This document shows, one piece after another, positions 52,328-61,859 of a stretch of DNA of 64,000 bases. Location: NCBI RefSeq assembly GCF_007990935.1, contig NZ_BJXJ01000015.1:44985-108984 (forward strand), read 5' to 3'. Position 1 is the stretch's first letter. The number at the start of each line of letters is the position of its first letter. The DNA comes from Vibrio sagamiensis NBRC 104589. Lineage in GTDB: Bacteria > Pseudomonadota > Gammaproteobacteria > Enterobacterales > Vibrionaceae. The notes beneath the pieces were generated by a model. That model was not told where the DNA came from. It searched no databases and saw only the letters and a list, made by a program, of their open reading frames with translations. Position numbers and translations under genes: made by a program.

Positions 52328-54010
52328 TCAGGATCTGTTTTTTTGCTCTGACTCCATCGATTCACGCATTTTATATTTCTGCAACTTGCCTGTGACGGTG
52401 AGCGGAAACTCATCGACAAAACGGATCAGAGATGGGACTTTAAAATGTGCAATTCTTTCAGAGAGATAATTTTTTATATCTTGTTCGGAAATTTCATAGC
52501 CCTGCGCGACTTTTACCCAAGCGCAAACCCTTTCACCATAATAGTCATCAGTCACTCCAAAAATGGCAACATCTTCAATAGCATCAAGGCCGTGTAAAAT
52601 GTCTTCAATGTCTCGAGGGAAAATGTTTTCTCCCCCTCTAATAATTAAGTCTTTAGAACGTCCTACAATACTTAAATACCCATCATCATCCATTATCGCT
52701 AAGTCACCAGAATGCAGCCAACCTTCAGAGTCTATCGTCGTTAATGTCTTCTCTTCATCATTCCAGTAACCTGGCATGACACAATACCCTCTAGTACATA
52801 GCTCTCCAATGGTATTTCTTTCTACGGTATTACCGCTCAGGTCAATGACTTTAACTTCGGTATGCCGTAATACTTTACCGACAGTTGATAGTCTTTTTTC
52901 AATTGGATCCTCAAAACCTAACATACAGCTCAATGGGCTCGTCTCAGTTTGTCCATAAGCAATCAATAAAGCATCCATATGCATTTTTTCTTGTACTGCA
53001 ATGATTAATTCTTCTGGGCAGGTAGCGCCTGCTATTGCACCTGTTCTGAGTGTCGTAAGATTAAATGTATCTAACTCTGAATGTCTTAATTGTGCGATAA
53101 ACATAGTCGGTACGCCATGCAATATCGTGCAGCGTTCAGCGTCAACGGTTTTAAGAGTCGCTAGCGGGTCAAAACTTTCACCACAAAGAACAGCACAAGC
53201 ACCTGACACAAGGCAAGTGAGGTTACCCCCTACCATACCAAAGCAGTGATACAATGGGACAGGTATACATAGCTTATCTGTTTCATCCATTCTTAACTTC
53301 TCTGCAATTGAGAAGGCATTATTGGTAATATTAAAGTGTGTCAGTGTTGCACCTTTGGGGGAGCCTGTCGTCCCAGAGGTAAACTGGATATTGATGGGCT
53401 GATCACTTCGGAGTGAGTGGCAGATAGCCCTGACATTTTCTATCAATGACTTATCTTGTAAAAAAAGATCATTAAATGAGTGAAAGCCCTTTTCTTTTTG
53501 TTCATCAATAAGAACCAAAGACTTCAGAGAAGGTAACTTAGATGACTCAATATGGACATTATCTTGTTCACCAATATGTGGTATAAGCTGCTTGAGAATA
53601 TCTATATAATTCGAGCTTTTAAATGCCCGTGTCATGATTAACGTAGAACAACTGACTTTTTTTAATGCATATTCAAGTTCTAACGATTTATAAGCTGGAT
53701 TGATACAAACCAGGATCGCACCAATTTTAGCTGTTGCGTACTGTGTAATTGTCCATTCAATACAATTTTGTGACCAAATACCAACTCTATCGCCTTGTTT
53801 TACTCCAATCTTGAGCAAACCACTGGCTAGTTGGTCTGCTTGAGCATTGAGTTCTTGATACGATATTCTTTGGCCTTGATGAGCGGAAACCAGAGCCTCT
53901 CTATCGGGGAAAAGTGTTGCTTGCTTTTCTAGTAAAGAGCCGATAGTAAGCTCGGAAAGCGACCCTGAGAAATCACCTTTTGTATAACTTAATCCTTTAT
54001 CTAACAACAT
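52328..54010 (-). CDS. AMP-forming acyl-CoA synthetase
   Basis: A 560-residue ANL-superfamily enzyme that activates a carboxylic acid with ATP and joins it to CoA. Motifs: P-loop IQFTSGTTGSPKGATLTH, AYGQTETSPLSC, GWLHSGDLAIMDDDGYLSI with the ribose-binding Asp, GRSKDLIIRGGENIFP, and C-terminal VTGKLQKYKM with the catalytic Lys. It resembles medium- to long-chain acyl-CoA synthetases (FadD-like, AcsF-like). No fatty-acid genes adjoin, so the substrate is open. Monocistronic. Confidence 0.9.
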   Translation of the reverse strand: MLLDKGLSYTKGDFSGSLSELTIGSLLEKQATLFPDREALVSAHQGQRISYQELNAQADQLASGLLKIGVKQGDRVGIWSQNCIEWTITQYATAKIGAILVCINPAYKSLELEYALKKVSCSTLIMTRAFKSSNYIDILKQLIPHIGEQDNVHIESSKLPSLKSLVLIDEQKEKGFHSFNDLFLQDKSLIENVRAICHSLRSDQPINIQFTSGTTGSPKGATLTHFNITNNAFSIAEKLRMDETDKLCIPVPLYHCFGMVGGNLTCLVSGACAVLCGESFDPLATLKTVDAERCTILHGVPTMFIAQLRHSELDTFNLTTLRTGAIAGATCPEELIIAVQEKMHMDALLIAYGQTETSPLSCMLGFEDPIEKRLSTVGKVLRHTEVKVIDLSGNTVERNTIGELCTRGYCVMPGYWNDEEKTLTTIDSEGWLHSGDLAIMDDDGYLSIVGRSKDLIIRGGENIFPRDIEDILHGLDAIEDVAIFGVTDDYYGERVCAWVKVAQGYEISEQDIKNYLSERIAHFKVPSLIRFVDEFPLTVTGKLQKYKMRESMESEQKNRS

Positions 54011-54177
54011 AATTTATTCTCAAAACTCAATATTAAAAATAAATTATGGCTCCGTATAAATAATTTGAAGTATTTATTTAACGATGGGGGTAGCAATAAT
54101 GAACCTCCTAAAAAATAACTTCAGTAATAACTTCCTTTAGTGAGGTTAATAAGACACTAAATGCTACCTCATGGTGA

Positions 54178-56289
54178 TTAATGATTCTGAACTTTGCCAT
54201 TTTTTAAATCACTGAGGACTTTTGCTTTAGGTCCATCGGCAATGATGCTGCCTTTATCCATCACGATGACTCGGTCAACAACGTCGAGCATCGATGTCTT
54301 GTGTGTAATTAAGATCAAGGTTTCTGTTGGTTTAAGCTGAGCGAGTTGATGCTTGATGTGGATCTCGGATCGATTGTCCATTGCACTGGTGGGCTCATCT
54401 AAAAGCAAAACAGGTGGATGGCCAAGGAAAGCCCGTGCAATAGTGACGGCTTGGCGTTGTCCTCCGGATAACATATTGCCACCTTCTCCGACTTGACGCT
54501 CAAGTCCTGCAGGATCAGATTGAGTAAAAGCAGTAACGCCCGCCCGATTCGCTGCCTCTAATACATCACGGTCATCGACAAGCTGTTGACCCAAAGTAAT
54601 ATTATCTCGTACTGAGCCAAAAAATAGGGTTGAGTCTTGTGGCACACAGCCAATATTACGTCGCACGTCTACATGATGCAGTTGATCTATGTCGGTGTCA
54701 TCAATCCGAACATGGCCTTCGGTTGGTTTATAAAGCCCCATTATCAAGCGTTCTAAGGTGGTTTTGCCTGAACCAATTCGGCCGATGATGGCAACTTTCT
54801 CTCCAGGGTTAATGATCAGACTTAAATCTCGAATTGAGGCGATGGGGGCATCTGGATAATGAAAGGTTACACGGTCAATTTCAATCTTGCCTTGCACGAC
54901 TGGGCGATGCACGTAGCGTTTACCTACTTCTTGCTCATCAGGCATAGACATCACTTGATTGATAATGGTCATTGAAGATTTTGCTTGGTTATATCGAGTG
55001 GAAATTAAAGAAAGTTGAACCATTGGTCCAATGGCTCTTCCGCTTAGCATGGTTGCAGCGATTAAGCCACCCATAGTTAATTCACCCTCAGCGATCAGAT
55101 AAACACCCAGGATGATCATACCTACACTGCAGCTTTGTTGTACAAACCCTGCGGCATTTTGAATGCTGTCTGTAATTTTATGACTTTTAATGTTCCAAGT
55201 AGCCATATGGGCAACAGCTTCTTCCCAGCGATATTGGAATTGACTCTGCGCACTGAGCATTTTTACGGTTTCTAATCCGGCCAAGCTTTCGACGAGGTTG
55301 GCGTATTTTTGCGATGCCAAGCGTGAGCCTTCCTCGATAGATTGGCGCAATGGACGTTGGATGATCAGCGAGTGAATAATCAGGAGGATGACACCGATCA
55401 AGGGCACGTACACCAAATCACCAGCCATTAACCAAATAACGAGTAAAAACAGCAGAGCAAACGGAAGATCAATCAGGGCACTTAACGTCGCTGAAGTAAA
55501 GAACTCTCGTATTGATTCAAACTCTTGTAAGTGGCGAGCAAAGGCGCCGACAGACGGTGGCTTTGATTCAAGCCGAATTCCTAGCACTTTACTGAATAAC
55601 TTTGAGGAAATAAGAATGTCTGATTTTTTCCCTGCCACATCAATAAAATAATTACGTAGTGATTTGAGTAAAAAATCGAATAAGAAAATGATGAAGATCC
55701 CGCTGGATAATACCCACAGCGTTTCAAAGGCGAGATTGGGAACCACTTTGTCGTAAACTAAGCGGGTAAACATTGGAGTGGCAATAGCAAAAATATTGAT
55801 CAAAAAAGAAGCAATAAAGACATCGCGATAAATGCGTTTCGACTGCCATAATGTTGACCAAAACCAGTGTCCTTGTTGCGTTTCTAGTACTTCCGGTGAA
55901 CGTTCATCGTATTGAAATTGTTTTTTGATCAGAAAATAATGGCCAGTATATTGTTCTTTTAGTTCGGATAATGGCATAACGATCGGAACCATTCCGCTTT
56001 CTAAATTGGTGATTTCTGCTTCTAACTTTTCAAGATTGATACTATTGATAACGCAAGCCTCGCCTTCTTTAAGGATAAGAATAGCGGGCAAAACTAAGCT
56101 TGAAATCGCGTCTAAATCCGCTTGGTTTTCTTTGGCGATTAAGCCTGCTCTTTCTGCTGCTCGGGGAAAGAGAAAGGGAGTTAATTTTCCGTTTGATAGT
56201 GGTAAACCGTTTATCAATGCTTCAGGTGAATTGGCTAAACCGAAGTAACGACTAACGTATATAAGCGAGTTCAGTAAGGGGTCTTTCAT
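54178..56289 (-). CDS. lapB: LapB-type type I secretion ATPase/permease
   Basis: A 703-residue ABC exporter for large RTX adhesins. An N-terminal C39-peptidase-like domain (1-130) lacks the catalytic Cys (SRYFGLANSPEALINGLPL), as usual in this subgroup. Membrane helices span 155-430. The ATPase domain has Walker A GRIGSGKT (503-510), signature LSGGQ (607-611) and Walker B VLLLDE (627-632). It works with the HlyD-type adaptor at 59180 and an outer-membrane TolC-type channel that is not in this window. It follows lapD by 18 bases and is the last gene of the lapGDB group. Confidence 0.9.
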   Translation of the reverse strand: MKDPLLNSLIYVSRYFGLANSPEALINGLPLSNGKLTPFLFPRAAERAGLIAKENQADLDAISSLVLPAILILKEGEACVINSINLEKLEAEITNLESGMVPIVMPLSELKEQYTGHYFLIKKQFQYDERSPEVLETQQGHWFWSTLWQSKRIYRDVFIASFLINIFAIATPMFTRLVYDKVVPNLAFETLWVLSSGIFIIFLFDFLLKSLRNYFIDVAGKKSDILISSKLFSKVLGIRLESKPPSVGAFARHLQEFESIREFFTSATLSALIDLPFALLFLLVIWLMAGDLVYVPLIGVILLIIHSLIIQRPLRQSIEEGSRLASQKYANLVESLAGLETVKMLSAQSQFQYRWEEAVAHMATWNIKSHKITDSIQNAAGFVQQSCSVGMIILGVYLIAEGELTMGGLIAATMLSGRAIGPMVQLSLISTRYNQAKSSMTIINQVMSMPDEQEVGKRYVHRPVVQGKIEIDRVTFHYPDAPIASIRDLSLIINPGEKVAIIGRIGSGKTTLERLIMGLYKPTEGHVRIDDTDIDQLHHVDVRRNIGCVPQDSTLFFGSVRDNITLGQQLVDDRDVLEAANRAGVTAFTQSDPAGLERQVGEGGNMLSGGQRQAVTIARAFLGHPPVLLLDEPTSAMDNRSEIHIKHQLAQLKPTETLILITHKTSMLDVVDRVIVMDKGSIIADGPKAKVLSDLKNGKVQNH

Positions 56290-56307
56290 CCTTGATCTAC
56301 CTCGTTT

Positions 56308-58221
56308 TTATTCTTTGTCGACAATAAAACCTTGGAATATTTCAACAAAGTGGTCTGTTAGGAAATCCAATTGAACCTGAGTTTCGACCCTTGATGCAAT
56401 GGTCGTCACTCCTAAGTTATGGGCAGTACGAGAAATGGAAGTTAAGGTGAACTTTTGTTTCTCATCATGTAGGTTATGAGTAAATAAGTAATCCAGTTTG
56501 ACGTAGTTAGGACGGAATTCTTGAATGTATTCGAGTGATTGGAAGTTGCGACCGTAGTTATCAACCCCAAATATTGCCCCTGATTTGCGAATGGCTTGAC
56601 ACAGCAGGGCTGTATGATGGGGGTGATCAATAAAACAAGACTCTGGCAGCTCGAAATGCAGCATTGAAGCAATTTTGTTGTTTTTTTCTAGCACTTGCGC
56701 GATCCAACGAATGAATGCTGGCTCAGAGATACTGCTTTGTGCAATATTGATCGCTATAGGTCCCTCTAACTGGCCATTCTTTAACCTCTGGATCATCGAT
56801 TTAATTACATATTGATCAAATATATTTGTTGCTTTGAGTTGCTCCAATGCAAACAAGTATTGGTTTGCACGAAATGTTTCTCCTTGTTTTTCTATGCTGG
56901 AGAAAACCTCTCTATGATATATCTTGCCCCAAACATTTTTCGCGGACTGGAAGCGGAACTGGATCCAATCACTATGAATCGCTTCTTCTACAAGTGATTT
57001 CCATTGTTGTTTACCCATTAAGTGTGAGCTTGCATCACTTCCGATGAAACCATAGCTTTGTTCAGGGTGAGTTTTCGCTTGAGATAGTGCATTGTCTACT
57101 ATTGCTAACAGTTCTGAGCGAGCTTTTGGTTTTTTGCTAAAAGCAACGCCAAGAAAAGCTTTAGGTTTCGTTAAACCTGTTGGGTCAGTATTGAGTCCAT
57201 TTACGCAACTTACAATACTGTTGGCAATAAGGCGTAGCTCACTCTCGTCAGTGTGGGGGAACAGTAAACCAAACTCATCGCTTGATAGACGTGCAATCGT
57301 TGCTCTTGATATATCAATGGTGTTTTTGATTCGTTCAGATAGTTCTTTTACATGAGCATCGGCACGTTGGTAGTCCTTGGTATCATAAATGTCACCAATG
57401 TATTCTGCATAAAGTAAAGCGATGCCCCCTTCGGTCTCTTCTGCCAACCATTGATCGATTTGATTAATGTATAAAAAGCGATTACCTAGTTTGGAAACTG
57501 GATCGAGGTAAGCTTGAGCACGCAAGCGCTGTGCTTCTTTCGCTTGTTCTTTAAATGAGAGTTCAATTTGAGCAGACATAGAATTGATGCCATCCACTAC
57601 CGAAATAAGATCTTTTGTTTTAGGGCGAACCAGCGGATAACCAAATTGATTATTGCTGATATCCCGCATCTTTCTCTCAATGGCTTTCAAAGGCTTCAAC
57701 GAGCGACGAAGAACATATGAAATAGCGATTAAACCAATTAAAAAGACAGCTGAAAAAGCCGTTAATAAGTGGACTAGGGCTTGCCATAACTGTTTATACG
57801 CTGCACCAGGATGACTGATGATCTCGACTTCTGCGAGCTGTAACCAGCCACTGGTGACCGTGCGTTTATCATGGATTGCTTTGAATAAATTAAGATCGAT
57901 AAACCATTGGGGGACGTGACTGGGTTTAATTGGATAAGTACGTAGGATTTGATAATCAGAATCAAGGGCTGTAAGACGGACAATGGAGTAGGTACTGCCA
58001 TCAAATAACGCATTGATCACTGACTCTACCGCTATCTTATCTTGTTCTTTTAAGTACGGTGCTAAAGCTAAACCAACAGTATTAATTGTATTATTAACTT
58101 CTGAACGTTGCTGCTGTTCTAAACTACTTCTTATTGTGTTGAGTTGGATGAGTAAAACCGAGATCATAAGGAGTAGAAATATGGTCACCATTCCCATCAC
58201 AAGCTTTTTATAAAGAGTCAT
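56308..58221 (-). CDS. lapD: LapD-type c-di-GMP receptor controlling adhesin release
   Basis: A 637-residue inner-membrane receptor. Domains: helix 1 (about 5-27), periplasmic output domain to about 150, helix 2 with a HAMP segment (SLKPLKAIERKMRDIS), a degenerate GGDEF domain (RLSSDEF in place of GGDEF) and a degenerate EAL domain (REVFSSI where EAL is expected). Loss of both catalytic motifs is the mark of LapD: it binds c-di-GMP and sequesters LapG instead of making or breaking the nucleotide. I chose ATG 58221; GTG 58230 overlaps the lapG stop and is also possible. Confidence 0.92.
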   Translation of the reverse strand: MTLYKKLVMGMVTIFLLLMISVLLIQLNTIRSSLEQQQRSEVNNTINTVGLALAPYLKEQDKIAVESVINALFDGSTYSIVRLTALDSDYQILRTYPIKPSHVPQWFIDLNLFKAIHDKRTVTSGWLQLAEVEIISHPGAAYKQLWQALVHLLTAFSAVFLIGLIAISYVLRRSLKPLKAIERKMRDISNNQFGYPLVRPKTKDLISVVDGINSMSAQIELSFKEQAKEAQRLRAQAYLDPVSKLGNRFLYINQIDQWLAEETEGGIALLYAEYIGDIYDTKDYQRADAHVKELSERIKNTIDISRATIARLSSDEFGLLFPHTDESELRLIANSIVSCVNGLNTDPTGLTKPKAFLGVAFSKKPKARSELLAIVDNALSQAKTHPEQSYGFIGSDASSHLMGKQQWKSLVEEAIHSDWIQFRFQSAKNVWGKIYHREVFSSIEKQGETFRANQYLFALEQLKATNIFDQYVIKSMIQRLKNGQLEGPIAINIAQSSISEPAFIRWIAQVLEKNNKIASMLHFELPESCFIDHPHHTALLCQAIRKSGAIFGVDNYGRNFQSLEYIQEFRPNYVKLDYLFTHNLHDEKQKFTLTSISRTAHNLGVTTIASRVETQVQLDFLTDHFVEIFQGFIVDKE

Positions 58222-58226
58222 GCTTT

Positions 58227-58910
58227 TCACTCGTCAAAGTTAATTTTAGGTTTCTTAAGTTTCAGCTTACGCTGACGGGAGCGTAAGTCATTCCAAAGGC
58301 TCAAACGTGAAGACTTACCCGCTAACTGCCCAGAACTGACCGCAGATTTCATCAACCACAAGTTTTTACCATTGAAGCTGTAGATTGGTCTCAAGTCTTG
58401 ACGTTTAGACGCTTGTACTATTTCATGTTTGAGATTGTCGAGGATCAAGGGTTCGGAACTGGGCGTTGGGTAGTAGGCTAAAACCATATGGAACTGATTG
58501 AGATGGATAGCCTTGACATAGACCAAACGCATTTTGGAATCCGAGATACCGAGTTCAAGCAATGAAAAATACTTAGCGATAGTAAAATCCTCACAGTCTC
58601 CAGCGCTACTACCTAAAAACTCCAATGGTGTGGCCCAATAATCTTTTTTCCCCCAAAGTTTGATGTCATCGACAAAGTGTAATTGGTTAAAAAAATGGTT
58701 CACCTCCGACAGCTTTTGGCGGTTGGTTTGAGGTTGAAGTCGATGTTGTTTTTCGCGCCAAGCTTGAACTCGCAGCCCTGCACGATCTCCGTAAACGGAT
58801 GAAACTGCTTTTATCCATTGTTGCTCTTTGTTGTTGAGAGCACTGATTTGCAATGAAACACAAACAATAAAAACAAACAATGCCATCTTGGTCAGTGATA
58901 AAGAGTGCAT
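58227..58910 (-). CDS. lapG: LapG-type periplasmic cysteine protease
   Basis: A 227-residue transglutaminase-like protease (DUF920/peptidase C93). After a signal peptide (about 1-25) the catalytic triad is visible: Cys106 in SAGDCEDFTIAKY, His141 in LNQFHMVLAYY, Asp158 in LILDNLKHEI. LapG cuts the N-terminal retention module of a surface adhesin when LapD releases it at low c-di-GMP. I chose ATG 58910; an in-frame TTG six codons upstream exists. The stop overlaps the lapD start region. Confidence 0.93.
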   Translation of the reverse strand: MHSLSLTKMALFVFIVCVSLQISALNNKEQQWIKAVSSVYGDRAGLRVQAWREKQHRLQPQTNRQKLSEVNHFFNQLHFVDDIKLWGKKDYWATPLEFLGSSAGDCEDFTIAKYFSLLELGISDSKMRLVYVKAIHLNQFHMVLAYYPTPSSEPLILDNLKHEIVQASKRQDLRPIYSFNGKNLWLMKSAVSSGQLAGKSSRLSLWNDLRSRQRKLKLKKPKINFDE

Positions 58911-59179
58911 AGTCGACTTACACCACAATTGTACTATTCAAAGTGTTCTCCAGTGTAAAAATTGTTTATTTATCCAAGGTGTGTTGTGCTTTTGTATGTA
59001 TCCTCAGGTTTAAAAACAGTATTTTCATTAAATTGAGAGCAGGATCATCAACTTAATGGATAAGTAGAGTTTGTTGCTAACGGTTACTCATTTAGATGGC
59101 GATAAATCAAAGTCTCTACCTGATATAAAGACTCAACAGCGTTCAGCCAAAAATAAAAGTAAACAGACTCAGAGTATGC
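58911..59179. other. Intergenic stretch between lapC and lapG
   Basis: About 270 bases without a gene. It probably holds a promoter for lapGDB, which would make lapC separately controlled; no clear elements could be named. Confidence 0.35.
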
Positions 59180-60571
59180 TTATTCTTTCAAAGCGTTGTT
59201 TTTTGTACCCAAGATAGGGTTGAGTAAGTATTCCAGTACCGTTCGTTTACCAGTAATGATATCGACAGATGCCATCATTCCAGGAATGATAGGTAAATCA
59301 GTACCTTGACCGAAGTTAGTTTTTTGGGTGCGAACACGAACGATGTAAAAGCTATTGCCTTCATCGTCTTGAGTCGTATCAGCACTAATATGCTCAAGTT
59401 CTCCCTCAAGCCCCCCATACTTGGTGAAATCGTAAGCCGTGAGTTTAACAATTGCTTGTAAATCAGGACGTAAGAAAGCGATATCTTTAGGAGATATCTT
59501 CGCTTCAATCAACAGAGAATCTTCGGTCGGGACAATTTCAACAATATCCATTCCTGGTTGAATAACACCTCCGACGGTATTCACATTTAACGTCTTGATC
59601 GTTCCTGTCACTGGAGACATTACAACAGTGCGATTCACACGATCCTCTAAGCCAACAGTTGACTCTACTAAAGATGACAATTGATCTTGAACGTTATTGA
59701 GCTTTTCTTGTTGCTCAGAGCGAAACTTTAGAACAACATCGATTCGATTGAGCATAGATTCACGGATAGCAGACTTGATAACTGGAGTTTTGAGTTCACT
59801 GGATGTCATTTCACGGCGGGTATCGTTGACCTGACGTTGTAGCTTGAGCAGTTCAATATGAGGAACAACGCCTTCATCTGCTAATGGTTTGGTAATTTCG
59901 AGTTCTTTTTTGGCAAACCGATAACTTTGGCGCAAATTATTTACGCGAGCTTGAATTTCGACTAAATCTTGTTGTTTTTGTTTTACTTGTTGATCAATAA
60001 CGGATAATTTGTTTCTGAGATTATGCAAGTTCTCTCGGTATTCAGCTTTCTGGCGCTGGGTAAGTCTAGGTTGGTTTTCTTCTAAGTCGGTAGGAAAAAT
60101 AAGCTTATTCTCGTGGAGAATCACACTTTTCTCCCAATTGCGGCTTTTAAAATTTCTGTTAACCTCTACGCTGTCAATTGATGCAGAAAGTTGAATAACT
60201 AATGCAGTTAAGTTTGCCACTTGCTGTTCTCGCTCTCGGAAATCTGAACGAAAGCGGGTGTCATCAATTAATAATAGCGGCTGACCTTTTGCGACTTGCT
60301 GCCCTTCTTTGACTAAAATCTCTTTGATTAAGCCACCTTCGAGATTTTGAACAATCTGGACCTGAGAAGAGGGAATGACTTTGCCTTGGCCAACGGTCAC
60401 TTTGTCTATTTTGGCCCATGCGGCCCATATCACAGCAGCAATAAAAAATAAAATAATAACCCACAACATAGCTCGTGCACTGGTGGGCGTATTGAGTATT
60501 AAAGCGGCGGTTTTATCATCGACGAAATCCAGTTCATCGTGACTTAATTTATTGTATTTATCTCGGCTCAT
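59180..60571 (-). CDS. lapC: LapC-type HlyD family secretion adaptor
   Basis: A 463-residue membrane-fusion protein of type I secretion. A short cytoplasmic N-terminus, one membrane helix (about 34-53), a beta-barrel/lipoyl part (QGKVIPSSQVQIVQNLEGG, VKEGQQVAKGQPLLLIDD), then a long coiled coil (about 100-310) that spans the periplasm, and the returning lipoyl and barrel part ending GMMASVDIITGKRTVLEYLL, the typical HlyD end. AAGGAATAGT lies before the ATG. A 269-base gap without a gene separates it from lapG. It links LapB to the outer-membrane channel. Confidence 0.92.
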   Translation of the reverse strand: MSRDKYNKLSHDELDFVDDKTAALILNTPTSARAMLWVIILFFIAAVIWAAWAKIDKVTVGQGKVIPSSQVQIVQNLEGGLIKEILVKEGQQVAKGQPLLLIDDTRFRSDFREREQQVANLTALVIQLSASIDSVEVNRNFKSRNWEKSVILHENKLIFPTDLEENQPRLTQRQKAEYRENLHNLRNKLSVIDQQVKQKQQDLVEIQARVNNLRQSYRFAKKELEITKPLADEGVVPHIELLKLQRQVNDTRREMTSSELKTPVIKSAIRESMLNRIDVVLKFRSEQQEKLNNVQDQLSSLVESTVGLEDRVNRTVVMSPVTGTIKTLNVNTVGGVIQPGMDIVEIVPTEDSLLIEAKISPKDIAFLRPDLQAIVKLTAYDFTKYGGLEGELEHISADTTQDDEGNSFYIVRVRTQKTNFGQGTDLPIIPGMMASVDIITGKRTVLEYLLNPILGTKNNALKE

Positions 60572-60632
60572 ACTATTCCTTATCCAAAGGAGAGCTCTTG
60601 ATACGATTTACTTCGAGTTGGTTTGTTCTGTC

Positions 60633-61859
60633 TTAGTTACGACTTTTAAATTGAGCTTTATCCAACTGATGTTTTTTTAACTTGTCGTATAAAGTTTTAC
60701 GTGACAATTGTAATTCTAGTTGAACATCTTTAAGTCTGCCTCGATGTCGCTGAAGTGCGTCAAAAAGTAATCCATATTCAAAGTATTCTATACGCTGAGC
60801 CATGCTTTGAATGTCGGCACTGGTTTGTTGCCAATTTTCCCTATACAAAACATTAGGTTTAAGAGCTCTGAGTTCAGCAAATTGCCTTAATTGTTTGATG
60901 TTTTCTGACCACTCTCGATCGGTAAGATCTTGGATCTCATCAAGACTGATCTTTTGTGGTTGCAATTGATAGCGGCTAGTCGCATGACGGACAAAGTGCC
61001 GGTACAGTGGGCCAATATCCTCTTTACGCTCATCTAAAGTAGGCATACGGATAATCTTAGTGGTTTGCTCGATCGTTTTGGATACTTTGGTTGCAGAACC
61101 GAGAATACGGCTAATTTTGGGGTGAGCTAATAGGTATTGCCACTGTTCTAGTGCCATGTGTTCCATATTGTAAATATACAAGCTACATGCACACCGGTCA
61201 TAGGGTAAATCATCAAGAAACTGATGCAGACGTTCTTGAGATTCACCTTGCCAATCTTCACTGGAAAGCGCGATGAGCTCTGCTTCTGGTGAAGAATGAA
61301 TATCATGAGTGAATTGTGCTGCGAGTCTTTTTCCTGTTCCTGCTTCGCCCAGAAAAATAATAGACTGCTGAGCGGGAGTTCTGATCAATGCACGACGTAT
61401 ATCGACCATAACTTGACTGTGTCCAATCATCTTTGGTCCTACATGTGTCTGCATATCCAGTTCTTTTTTTAACCAGATATTTTCCTGTAGTAACTGTAGC
61501 TTATCATTCGCTTTGTATAAGGACTTGAGCAGATGCTCTGTTGAAAATGGCTTTTCGAGAAAATCGTAGGCGCCACTCTTCATCGTTTCAACTGCGGTTT
61601 TTACATCGCCGTATCCCGTTAAGACAATAAATTGGAAATGTTTATTTTGATTTAACACGGTTCGCATAAATTCTAATCCGTCCATAACCGGCATATGTAT
61701 ATCCGTGATGATTAAAGCAGGCTTGTCGATATCAATGACACGTAATGCTTCGACTGCATTGGGTAAACATGTCACATTGAGACCTTCAAGCAGCAAAGCC
61801 TGTGATACAGCATCGCGAATATGAGGCTCATCATCGATAAAAAATATCTGACTATGCAT
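60633..61859 (-). CDS. DctD/NtrC-type response regulator with degenerate AAA+ domain
   Basis: A 408-residue regulator. The receiver domain is intact: acidic pair Asp10/Glu11, phospho-acceptor Asp53 in IITDIHMP, Lys103 in EKPFS. The central AAA+ domain keeps a Walker A (GEAGTGKR, 171-178), but the GAFTGA loop that touches sigma-54 is absent (SEDWQGESQERLHQF occupies that place), and Walker B is replaced by SLYIYNMEHM. The C-terminus is a Fis-type helix-turn-helix (DVQLELQLSRKTLYDKLKKH). It therefore probably binds DNA and responds to its kinase but cannot drive sigma-54 open-complex formation. It overlaps the kinase gene by eight bases. It lies upstream of lapC in the same direction. Confidence 0.85.
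   Translation of the reverse strand: MHSQIFFIDDEPHIRDAVSQALLLEGLNVTCLPNAVEALRVIDIDKPALIITDIHMPVMDGLEFMRTVLNQNKHFQFIVLTGYGDVKTAVETMKSGAYDFLEKPFSTEHLLKSLYKANDKLQLLQENIWLKKELDMQTHVGPKMIGHSQVMVDIRRALIRTPAQQSIIFLGEAGTGKRLAAQFTHDIHSSPEAELIALSSEDWQGESQERLHQFLDDLPYDRCACSLYIYNMEHMALEQWQYLLAHPKISRILGSATKVSKTIEQTTKIIRMPTLDERKEDIGPLYRHFVRHATSRYQLQPQKISLDEIQDLTDREWSENIKQLRQFAELRALKPNVLYRENWQQTSADIQSMAQRIEYFEYGLLFDALQRHRGRLKDVQLELQLSRKTLYDKLKKHQLDKAQFKSRN

Noticed and set aside
56308..58221. Calling this an active diguanylate cyclase or phosphodiesterase
   Set aside because: Both GGDEF and EAL catalytic motifs are degenerate, and lapG and lapB neighbours point to a LapD receptor.
60633..61859. Calling this an ordinary sigma-54 activator
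   Set aside because: The GAFTGA loop and a normal Walker B are absent, so activation of sigma-54 promoters is unlikely despite the overall NtrC layout.
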